From DATEMK01 sp035275625 (GTDB lineage Bacteria > Bacteroidota > Bacteroidia > AKYH767-A > OLB10), in contig DATEMK010000154.1 of NCBI GenBank assembly GCA_035275625.1, forward strand, positions 1 through 6,047: a stretch of 6,047 nucleotides of DNA, read 5' to 3'. Position 1 is the first letter of the stretch. Every line of letters begins with the position of its first letter. Of the stretch, positions 1 to 6,039 are shown one piece after another. The translations under genes and the position numbers were made by a program. The notes beneath the pieces are model-generated. The model was not told where the DNA came from, did not search any database, and saw only the letters and a program-made list of their open reading frames with translations.

Positions 1-13
1 TTTGAGAGGTAAT

Positions 14-32
14 CATCCGCCTGAGGCGGATG
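14..32. repeat. Perfect GC-rich palindrome (hairpin)
   Basis: Arms CATCCGCC (14-21) and GGCGGATG (25-32) are exact reverse complements around the 3-base loop TGA. It is far more GC-rich than the surrounding DNA. A TAA at 10-12 in frame with the first bases of the window could be the end of an upstream gene, which would make this its terminator, but no T-tract follows, only a pyrimidine-rich stretch (33-44). It could equally be a copy of a dispersed REP-like palindrome. The structure is seen directly; the role is open. Confidence 0.6.
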
Positions 33-43
33 CCCTCCCTTCT

Positions 44-79
44 TCGTTATCGGAAACCCATTGCGCTCCGAACAAACGA
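44..79. repeat. Imperfect inverted repeat upstream of gene 1
   Basis: Bases 44-48 pair with 75-79, and 50-54 pair with 67-71, giving two 5-bp helices separated by a small internal loop and closed by a 12-base loop (55-66). It lies 36 bases before the start of gene 1, so it could be a leader structure or, with the hairpin at 14-32, part of one dispersed repeat unit. The pairing is visible but short enough to be chance. Otherwise nothing gene-like is seen in 1-115. Confidence 0.2.
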
Positions 80-115
80 TAGTGCTAATTCAAACAGCAG
101 TAAAAAAATAACAAC

Positions 116-1816
116 ATGAAAAAAATAAACCCAACATTGATTTTAGTTTTGTTCATGAACTTTCTTTTTGCCCAAAATCCTTTAGTAAAACAATGGGACA
201 AGGGGTTTGGAGGATTAAAAGATGATGAACTTTTTTCTTGCCAGCAAACTTCAGATGGAGGTTATATTTTGGGAGGAAGGTCAAGTTCGGGCATTGGTGG
301 CGACAAAACACAGGCGGCTTGGGATCCAAGCGGACAATCTTATGATTACTGGATTGTAAAAACGGATTTGCTTGGTAACAAACTATGGGACAAAACTTTT
401 GGAGGAACTAATAATGACTGGCTTTATTTCCTGCAACAAACCACTGATGGAGGATATATTCTGGGAGGCACTTCCAAATCCGGTATCAGCGGAGATAAAA
501 CACAGGCTTTGTGGGGACTTTGGGACTACTGGATCATAAAAACAGATTCGCTCGGCAACAAGCAATGGGATAAGGATTTCGGTGGAACCAACGATGATTA
601 TTTTTTTTCATTGCAACAAACCTCTGATGGAGGATATATAATCGGAGGGTATTCCGGTTCAGGCATCAGCGGAGATAAAACACAAAACTCCTGGGGTTGG
701 TGGGATTACTGGATTATAAAGACTGATTCGCTTGGCAACAAACAATGGGACAAGGATTTTGGCGGAACATATGCGGATTATTTTCATTCACTGCATCAAA
801 CCACTGACGGAGGATATATACTCGGAGGATATTCCGGTTCAGGCATCAGCGGAGATAAAACACAGCCGCTTTGGGACACCTGTACAGCCTGTTCTGACCG
901 GTGCGATTACTGGATTGTAAAAACAGATTCGCTCGGTAATAAACAATGGGATAAAAGATTTGGAGGAACGGCTCAGGATTTCCTTTATTCATTAACGCAA
1001 ACCACAGACGGTGGTTATATCCTGGCAGGATTTTCGGCATCTGACAGCAGTGGTGATAAAACACAATCACTTTGGGATCCTTGCCCGACTTGCCTTTTTC
1101 GACATGATTACTGGATTGTAAAAACCGATTCGCTTGGCAACAAACAATGGGATAAGGATTTTGGCGGAACAGATGACGAAGATGATTTAGCCAACATTTC
1201 TCAGACAACTGACCGTGGATATTTAATTGCAGGTAATTCTTATTCCGGGCTAAGCGGTGATAAAACAGAGGGGAACCTTGGATATGAGCAAACATGGGTA
1301 ATAAAAACAGATTCTCTTGGTACAAAGCAATGGGATAAAACACTCCGTACTGATTGTGATTACGTATGGCATGATGAAACAGCTTTTGCGATTCAGACAA
1401 GTGACGGGTGCTATGCAATGGGAAACTGTACAACAGCAGGAATCGGAGGGAATAAAACATCACCTAATTGGGATACTTTATGTAACCCCCATTGCACACA
1501 TGATTACTGGATAATAAAATTCTGCGATAGTACGCTTACAACTATGGTTACGAACACAAAACAACAAAATCAATTAACTGTATTCCCAAATCCATTTACT
1601 GATGATATTTCATTCATCATTCAAAAACAAAACTTGCAATGTGCAATCTTTACCATCAGAAATATTTTTGGGCAAACAGTTTTTAATAAACAAGAAAATA
1701 ATCTTGACAACACTTACACAAAAAATATTGACTTGGGCTTTCTTCCAAATGGAATTTATTTGCTTGATGTAATTATTGACGGAGATCGATCAGTGAAGAA
1801 GATTGTGAAAGAATAA
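116..1816 (+). CDS. Secreted seven-repeat propeller-like protein with T9SS sorting domain
   Basis: The 566-residue product starts with a Sec signal peptide (Lys2-Lys3, hydrophobic core about residues 7-18, likely cleavage Ala19|Gln20). Residues 25 to about 472 are seven tandem units with the pattern KQWDKxFGGT, then QTTDGGYILGG, then SGDKTQ, then DYWIVKTDSLGN. They begin at residues 25, 89, 149, 209, 276, 343 and 404. Seven repeats suit a closed seven-bladed beta-propeller, an inference from repeat number and beta-rich pattern. Residues 486-566 form a T9SS type A sorting domain: FPNPF at 490-494, FGQTVFN near 518-524, LPNGIYLLDV near 543-552, and the basic end KKIVKE. The mature protein should therefore cross the outer membrane and be released or anchored at the surface. 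The start follows an A-rich leader without a Shine-Dalgarno sequence, usual for this phylum. No enzymatic motif is seen; ligand and function are unknown. Units 4, 5 and 7 carry Cys-containing insertions before DYW, and unit 7 is Cys-rich. Confidence 0.93.
   Translation: MKKINPTLILVLFMNFLFAQNPLVKQWDKGFGGLKDDELFSCQQTSDGGYILGGRSSSGIGGDKTQAAWDPSGQSYDYWIVKTDLLGNKLWDKTFGGTNNDWLYFLQQTTDGGYILGGTSKSGISGDKTQALWGLWDYWIIKTDSLGNKQWDKDFGGTNDDYFFSLQQTSDGGYIIGGYSGSGISGDKTQNSWGWWDYWIIKTDSLGNKQWDKDFGGTYADYFHSLHQTTDGGYILGGYSGSGISGDKTQPLWDTCTACSDRCDYWIVKTDSLGNKQWDKRFGGTAQDFLYSLTQTTDGGYILAGFSASDSSGDKTQSLWDPCPTCLFRHDYWIVKTDSLGNKQWDKDFGGTDDEDDLANISQTTDRGYLIAGNSYSGLSGDKTEGNLGYEQTWVIKTDSLGTKQWDKTLRTDCDYVWHDETAFAIQTSDGCYAMGNCTTAGIGGNKTSPNWDTLCNPHCTHDYWIIKFCDSTLTTMVTNTKQQNQLTVFPNPFTDDISFIIQKQNLQCAIFTIRNIFGQTVFNKQENNLDNTYTKNIDLGFLPNGIYLLDVIIDGDRSVKKIVKE
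188..1531 (+). repeat. Seven tandem coding repeats (about 180-220 bp)
   Basis: The units begin at 188, 380, 560, 740, 941, 1142 and 1325. The first six are 192, 180, 180, 201, 201 and 183 bp long; the seventh is the most diverged and has no sharp end. Units 2-5 are most alike at DNA level, so this part of the gene probably grew by in-register duplication. Length changes fall in the loop between the SGDKTQ and DYW segments, where units 4 and 5 carry seven extra residues compared with units 2 and 3. Confidence 0.92.
650..864 (+). repeat. Exact 35-bp direct repeat in units 3 and 4
   Basis: Bases 650-684 and 830-864 are identical and exactly 180 bp apart, one repeat unit. They encode the YSGSGISGDKT segment of units 3 and 4. 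Identity at synonymous positions points to a recent duplication or gene conversion and makes this a plausible site for gain or loss of one propeller unit. Confidence 0.85.
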
Positions 1817-1818
1817 AG

Positions 1819-1838
1819 TGGAATAAATTATTTTTCCA
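1819..1838 (+). terminator. Weak stem-loop just after gene 1
   Basis: TGGAATAA (1819-1826) pairs with TTTTTCCA (1831-1838) at seven of eight positions, around a 4-base loop, starting 3 bases after the stop codon. The stem is A/T-rich and only the 3' arm carries a T run, so it is a poor intrinsic terminator. The position is the main argument for it. Confidence 0.3.
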
Positions 1839-1950
1839 GGTTGTTTCATTTAAGCGAAAGTAATTTTTCTTTTTCAAACAAAAGGCAAGACCCCGGATGT
1901 CCATGTAATACTTTATTCGTAAATTAAAAGGATATTTTCTGATTTCTTCG

Positions 1951-1964
1951 AAAACAATTGTTTT
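1951..1964. repeat. 14-bp perfect palindrome AAAACAATTGTTTT
   Basis: The sequence is its own reverse complement with no spacer, a form typical of a dimeric protein-binding site rather than an RNA hairpin. It overlaps the left arm of the hairpin at 1957-1992, so the two could not form at once in RNA. It lies 171 bases before the gene 2 start. No binding protein can be named. Confidence 0.4.
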
Positions 1965-1992
1965 TATCATTACCCTTGCATTGATAAACAAT
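1957..1992. repeat. Bulged inverted repeat, 11 bp arms
   Basis: Bases 1957-1969 pair with 1982-1992 to give 11 base pairs interrupted by a 2-base bulge (1964-1965), with a 12-base loop (1970-1981). No T-tract follows directly, so it is not a standard terminator. It may be a regulatory structure upstream of gene 2 or a remnant of a mobile-element end. Confidence 0.4.
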
Positions 1993-2016
1993 AGATAGAA
2001 AGGAATCCCCAGTCTT

Positions 2017-2109
2017 TTTTATCAGTCGTTTTTCGGGTTTTTTCCCCGGTGGTTTGTCATTTGTGCAAGTGAAGAAACAGGTGTATGAAAGAATTGTAAA
2101 CTGATAAAA
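2017..2109. repeat. 10-bp inverted repeat upstream of gene 2
   Basis: TTTTATCAGT (2017-2026) and ACTGATAAAA (2100-2109) are exact reverse complements, 73 bases apart, with the right copy ending 26 bases before the gene 2 start codon. The core heptamer TTTATCA/TGATAAA also occurs at 1963-1969 and 1982-1988. Paired copies at this distance could be operator half-sites, which is inference only. Confidence 0.4.
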
Positions 2110-2135
2110 TATTTTTTGTAAGTAATTTAAGCCTT

Positions 2136-3575
2136 ATGAAAAAACAATTATTTTTTTTAATCATTGTATCCTTACTAAAGCTTAACCTTAGTTTTTTATT
2201 CGCGCAATCATTGTGTTTTTCTCCGCCTGCCCTGCATTTTACCGGTGCGGGAAACGGAATATACGGTGCGGTTGCTGACGATTTTAATAATGATGGATTT
2301 ATTGATTTAGTTACTTCCAATTCAACAAGCAATAATATTTCTTTTATGCCGGGTGATGGTGCAGGAAGTTTTGGTTCAGGTGTAAATTATGCAACCGGTT
2401 CCGTGTCGAGCGGAATGAGCATGGGAGATTTTAATAACGATGGTGAACAGGATGTGGTAACAACCAACCAGGCAAGCCATGATATATCTGTTTTAACCGG
2501 AAACGGAAACGGAACTTTTAATAACGCCATTAATATTCCCGTGGCGGGGGGTTCACCCCAGGTTGTCATTTGCCATGATTTCGACAACGATACGATTCTT
2601 GATTTAGCTGTGGGCTGCTATTCCGGAGCGTTAATCATTCTGAAGGGTGACGGCAACGGTAATTTTTCAACACTGAATACGTACATCACAGGTGCATGGA
2701 TGGGTTCTATAACACTTGCTGATTTCAATAATGACGGATTAGAGGATATAGCTTTACCGGGCGGGTTCGCATACAGCATCATTTTTTTACCCGGCCTGGG
2801 AGGAGGAAATTTTGCAGCGCCTGTTTCATTGCCCTGCAGCGAACGGCCTTTTTATCTTGCTGCCGCTGATTTAAACAATGATTCTCTGCCGGATATTATT
2901 GCTGCCAATGCCCAGGACACATCCGTTACTGTATTTACTAATGCAGGAAATTTTTCTTTCGCTCCTCCTGCTTACTATTATTTTCCGGGCCCCTGGTATT
3001 TAAGTCCGGGGTTTGTAGCTCTTGCTAATTTTAATAATGACAGCATCCCGGATATTCTTGTTGCCTATAACACTTTAAACGGCATTGCTGTTTTACCGGG
3101 AACCGGAAATGGTAATTTTTCGAATGCTCAAAACTTTCCGGGCGCTTCAGGATGTGTACTTGCACTTGCCATTGACTTAAACCAGGATGGTAAAACAGAT
3201 GTCATCCATCCTTCACAAGGTACACCATCTTATTATGTTTTACTTAATTGCACACCGACAGGTGAGGCAGAAACATGGATACAAAATACGGATGTTAAAA
3301 TTTATCCGACTATAGTTTCGGATTTTTTTACGATAGCTGTCTGCGATATTAATTTATTCTCTTCCCCGGCTGAAATTTCGATTTTTGATCAAAACGGAAA
3401 ATTAGCCTGGAAATACCCGCGTGTAACCTGGGACCAAACCGGCAGTGATGAAGTTTCCATCACGCTGAGCTGCCCCTCCTTACCGGCAGGAAATTATTAC
3501 CTGGATATCAGTACACCAATGATTAAAGAAAAAGAAGGGAGGTATATCCGTAACGGAAAAATTATGATCCTTTAA
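2136..3575 (+). CDS. Secreted FG-GAP/VCBS seven-repeat protein with variant T9SS sorting domain
   Basis: The 479-residue product has a Sec signal peptide (Lys2-Lys3, hydrophobic core about 5-22, likely cleavage Ala23|Gln24). Residues 30 to about 372 contain seven DxNxDGxxD-type loops starting at 49, 98, 148, 196, 245, 298 and 347. Each is followed by a strand and usually a GxGxGxF turn, the pattern of FG-GAP/VCBS repeats (PF13517-like). In that family the loops bind calcium and the repeats close into a seven-bladed beta-propeller; the count here matches. Loops 3, 5 and 6 replace the Gly, and loop 6 begins with Asn298. Residues about 384-479 look like a divergent T9SS type A sorting domain: VKIYPTIVSDFFTI (387-400), ISIFDQNGKLAW (414-425) and LPAGNYYLDI (449-458). 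It ends KIMIL rather than in a basic tail. The protein is probably surface or extracellular and may bind ligands or other proteins; no catalytic motif is seen. Gene 3 follows after 59 bases without an obvious terminator, so co-transcription is possible. Confidence 0.92.
   Translation: MKKQLFFLIIVSLLKLNLSFLFAQSLCFSPPALHFTGAGNGIYGAVADDFNNDGFIDLVTSNSTSNNISFMPGDGAGSFGSGVNYATGSVSSGMSMGDFNNDGEQDVVTTNQASHDISVLTGNGNGTFNNAINIPVAGGSPQVVICHDFDNDTILDLAVGCYSGALIILKGDGNGNFSTLNTYITGAWMGSITLADFNNDGLEDIALPGGFAYSIIFLPGLGGGNFAAPVSLPCSERPFYLAAADLNNDSLPDIIAANAQDTSVTVFTNAGNFSFAPPAYYYFPGPWYLSPGFVALANFNNDSIPDILVAYNTLNGIAVLPGTGNGNFSNAQNFPGASGCVLALAIDLNQDGKTDVIHPSQGTPSYYVLLNCTPTGEAETWIQNTDVKIYPTIVSDFFTIAVCDINLFSSPAEISIFDQNGKLAWKYPRVTWDQTGSDEVSITLSCPSLPAGNYYLDISTPMIKEKEGRYIRNGKIMIL
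2280..3200 (+). repeat. Seven FG-GAP calcium-loop repeats
   Basis: Seven acidic loops encoded between these positions recur at spacings of 49, 50, 48, 49, 53 and 49 residues. The DNA has diverged well beyond the protein pattern, unlike the tandem repeats of gene 1, so these are old repeats. Confidence 0.85.
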
Positions 3576-3634
3576 TCGTTGTATTTCTTATTCCTCCAAT
3601 TAACAAATTATTAAACAATCTAAATTTTAATATT

Positions 3635-6022
3635 ATGAAAAAAAAACCGACAACAGGTTTATTAACCTGTAAGAAGCAACCCGCTTCACAAAAGTTTCCG
3701 GGAATTTTAACATTACTTTTTTGTGTTTCGTTTACTTTCCTGTTATTTCTTTCTTTGAAATCATCTGCGCAGGACCTCATGATACGGGACTGCTTAAATG
3801 ATGAAATAAACAACGGTGCCCAACCCAGCGTTAGTTGTACTAATCCGATTTATACCAGCGATGGTATTAAGGTGCTTCAGAATCCACACCCGGGATATAC
3901 TCCGTATCCATTCACTACTGCAATTGGTGACGCATGGGATTTAGTGGGGGATGAAGATGCAGAGTACAGGGATCCTACCGTTTACAGCAAACCCAATTAT
4001 ATATATGTAAAGGTTTCTAACGTTGGCGCTGCACAATCGAGTGGTACAGAAGTTTTAAAGGTTTATTGGGCAAAGGGATCAACCGGTTTAACCTGGAGTA
4101 ATATGTGGAATGATTATTTTGCCATTTATCCGGGTTGCTCCAATTTGTATTTAGGTGATGAAGTCACAAAACCCCGAAGAAACTGGATTTCACTTTCGCC
4201 AGGAGAAAGAGCATCTGTAGTAGGCGCTTTTATGCAATTAGACCTGACTCCTTATACCATGGACGGTGTTTCATGGTGGGATAAGCAGGACCAAATTCAT
4301 GAGGCAACGCATGTTCATGGCGGACCTATGTTTTTGGGATGGCACCGGGAACTGGTTAACCGGCTTGAACTTTTATTAAATGCATCCGTTCCAAATATAA
4401 AACTACCTTATTGGGACTGGACAACCGATCCTGGCACCGCAGGAGCAGACATTTTAGGAGTCAATGATATTTTCCATTTCGGGATGGACCAGGGGCCAGC
4501 CGGGTTTCCATTCAATACCTTTGATAACGGAGGAAATTGCGATGCATTTACCAGGGGTGATAATACTTTGCCTCCCGGTTGCGCCACAGCAACATGTACC
4601 CAGGTGCTGGATTGGACACTACCTCCGAGATCAATTGAAAGATACACAGCAGGGGGGCCTGCAGTTGGTATAACGGATAATGGAATTGTAATAAGCGGGG
4701 ATGCCCAGGTTCAGACAGACCAGTATTTATATTTCAGCAGCACGTTAGAGAGTTATCATGGAGGTGCACATGGATACTTTGGGTTTGGCAGTAACATAGA
4801 GTGCGCACATGGCGCTTTCGAAGATCCGATGGTTTACCTGATGCACACCAATGTGGATAAGATTTTTGCAAAATGGCAAAGACACCTCGTTACCGCACCT
4901 CCCAATGAACACCTTTACAGGTTAGACCCGTCTAATGTTTATGGGAATCAAACTGTATTTATAGATCCTGAAATTAAACCCTGGAACGGAGTTGCTTCGT
5001 TTGGCTCGCCAATACCTCCGTGGGTAACTGGTCCGGGCAGTGAAATTCTTGTTAAATCCTACCAGGATGAATCTCTTATTTCTCCTCCCATTTATGATGA
5101 TGCACTGCTTACCATCCCGATCCTTGATCCGGGGCAATCTGTAATCATGCAGGTTCCATGGTATCCGCCATATCCGGATAATTACAATTGTTTCACCGAC
5201 CAAAACCATTTTTGCCTGTTAGCGAGGATTGTAACTCCCGGAGCGCCAAACGATGGTATGACTACACCGGAAATTGGCGATGTCGGAACCAATGCTTATA
5301 TGAATAATAATATCGCCTGGAAAAACATACAGCTTTATGATGCCAGTCCGGGTTCGCAGCTTATTGCATGTGTGCTTGTAAGAAATATGCAAAAAGAAAG
5401 AAGCACAATAAAATTAAGTATAGGTACGGAAGAGAAGGGTGACCTTTCTTATTTCAATCATGGACAAGTGATCCTCGATATACATAACAAGATTTATGAT
5501 CTTTGGGTAGCCGGTGGAAAAGCCGGAAAGGATTTTAAAGATCTGGGTGAAGGGCACGTTGAATTGTTAACTGAAAAAGCCTGGCTGGGGAATATCCTGC
5601 TTGACAAAGATGAGCAGCATGAGGTATGCCTTATTTTTAATACGGAGACTGTTCCCGCAACAGGTGAGGCCTTTCACATCAATTTAGAGCAAACAGATGA
5701 TAAAGGATTTATGGGAGGCGAGCAGTTCCAATTGAAGTATACAAAACACGACAGGTATGAAAAAACCAGCGCTTCCTCATCTAAAGGCGAATACACGGTT
5801 TCTCCCAACCCGATGCAATCTGTTTTTTCAATTACTGCTAATAACTATTCATCTGAAAACACGGCATTCATTTATGATGTTCTCGGGCAGGAGGTTTACA
5901 ATGAAAAATTCACCTCCAAAACAAGCATAAGCGTTGACAAATTACAACGCGGAATATATATGCTGAAAATAGTTAATGCAAACAACAACCACGAATTTTT
6001 CCAAAAGATAGTGAAGAATTAA
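3635..6022 (+). CDS. Secreted tyrosinase/catechol oxidase-like copper enzyme, domain nested in a beta-sandwich, T9SS sorting domain
   Basis: The 795-residue product is a type-3 copper oxidase expected to turn phenols or catechols into quinones with O2. The signal peptide has a long n-region (1-21), a hydrophobic core about 23-41 and likely cleavage at Ala45|Gln46. No later in-frame Met precedes the core, so the start stands. Residues 46-178 resemble the first half of a beta-sandwich (DLMIRDCLND, NYIYVKV, SSGTEVLKVYWAKGSTGLTW). About 179-492 is the tyrosinase domain. Copper A: His222 (or His226), His228 and His237 in HGGPMFLGWHRE, then LPYWDW at 257-262. Copper B: His375 and His379 in HGGAH, and His404 in DPMVYLMHTNVD. 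A family-typical tail PWxG...SPPIYD ends the domain. Residues 493-570 look like the second half of the sandwich (VPWYPPYPDNY, HFCLLARI, NNNIAWKN). About 571-706 is a second beta-rich domain (IYDLWVAGGK). Residues 718-795 are a type A sorting domain (SPNPM, YDVLGQEVYNE, LQRGIYMLKIV, QKIVKN). Gly376 after the first copper-B His favours diphenolase activity. The substrate is unknown, and no copper chaperone gene is nearby. Confidence 0.93.
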   Translation: MKKKPTTGLLTCKKQPASQKFPGILTLLFCVSFTFLLFLSLKSSAQDLMIRDCLNDEINNGAQPSVSCTNPIYTSDGIKVLQNPHPGYTPYPFTTAIGDAWDLVGDEDAEYRDPTVYSKPNYIYVKVSNVGAAQSSGTEVLKVYWAKGSTGLTWSNMWNDYFAIYPGCSNLYLGDEVTKPRRNWISLSPGERASVVGAFMQLDLTPYTMDGVSWWDKQDQIHEATHVHGGPMFLGWHRELVNRLELLLNASVPNIKLPYWDWTTDPGTAGADILGVNDIFHFGMDQGPAGFPFNTFDNGGNCDAFTRGDNTLPPGCATATCTQVLDWTLPPRSIERYTAGGPAVGITDNGIVISGDAQVQTDQYLYFSSTLESYHGGAHGYFGFGSNIECAHGAFEDPMVYLMHTNVDKIFAKWQRHLVTAPPNEHLYRLDPSNVYGNQTVFIDPEIKPWNGVASFGSPIPPWVTGPGSEILVKSYQDESLISPPIYDDALLTIPILDPGQSVIMQVPWYPPYPDNYNCFTDQNHFCLLARIVTPGAPNDGMTTPEIGDVGTNAYMNNNIAWKNIQLYDASPGSQLIACVLVRNMQKERSTIKLSIGTEEKGDLSYFNHGQVILDIHNKIYDLWVAGGKAGKDFKDLGEGHVELLTEKAWLGNILLDKDEQHEVCLIFNTETVPATGEAFHINLEQTDDKGFMGGEQFQLKYTKHDRYEKTSASSSKGEYTVSPNPMQSVFSITANNYSSENTAFIYDVLGQEVYNEKFTSKTSISVDKLQRGIYMLKIVNANNNHEFFQKIVKN

Positions 6023-6027
6023 TCTTT

Positions 6028-6039
6028 GCTTTTAAAAGC
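6028..6039. terminator. Short palindrome after gene 3, possibly part of a cut-off terminator
   Basis: GCTTTTAAAAGC is a perfect 12-bp palindrome beginning 6 bases after the gene 3 stop codon, followed by GC-rich bases up to the window end. As RNA it gives only a 4-bp stem with a TTAA loop. It may be part of a longer terminator running out of the window, which cannot be judged here. Confidence 0.25.

Larger units (their letters stand above)
1817..2135. other. Gene-free A/T-rich intergenic region
   Basis: The 319 bases between genes 1 and 2 hold no credible coding sequence. The open frames crossing it on the minus strand run into flanking genes and show no domain or signal. It contains a weak stem after gene 1 (1819-1838), a 14-bp palindrome (1951-1964), a bulged hairpin (1957-1992), and four copies of TTTATCA/TGATAAA on the two strands. 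Its length suggests that gene 2 has its own promoter here, but no clear Bacteroidota promoter (TTG, then about 19-21 bases, then TAnnTTTG) can be assigned. Confidence 0.6.

Noticed and set aside
846..1463. 205-codon open frame on the minus strand inside gene 1
   Set aside because: It is the antisense image of the tandem repeats: the regular repeat composition keeps that frame free of stops. It shows no signal peptide, domain or ribosome site, while the + strand frame has a signal peptide, seven repeats and a sorting domain.
1773..1991. 72-codon minus-strand open frame in the gene 1 to gene 2 gap
   Set aside because: It overlaps the 3' end of gene 1, has no recognisable domain and looks like chance translation of A/T-rich DNA; it also crosses the inverted repeats described.
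2094..2118. Possible Bacteroidota promoter before gene 2 (TTG at 2094-2096, TATTTTTTG at 2110-2118)
   Set aside because: The spacing between the two elements is only 13 bases instead of about 19-21, and the -7-like element has one base too many. In DNA this A/T-rich such matches are expected by chance.
2057..2332. 91-codon minus-strand open frame overlapping the start of gene 2
   Set aside because: It overlaps the signal peptide and first FG-GAP repeat of gene 2, which is convincing, and its translation shows no family pattern.
3621..3628. TAAATTTT as a -7 promoter element for gene 3
   Set aside because: No TTG lies at the right distance (the nearest upstream, 3579-3581, is 39 bases away), and transcription would begin almost at the ATG. 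Read-through from gene 2 is equally likely.
3713..3724. LLFC (residues 27-30) of the tyrosinase as a lipoprotein lipobox
   Set aside because: Phe directly before the Cys is not accepted by signal peptidase II; it lies early in the hydrophobic core, and a good SSA|Q signal peptidase I site follows at 45/46.
4553..4561. RGD tripeptide (residues 307-309) as a cell-adhesion motif
   Set aside because: It lies in a Cys-containing insertion of the copper domain and occurs by chance in many proteins; nothing else supports adhesion.
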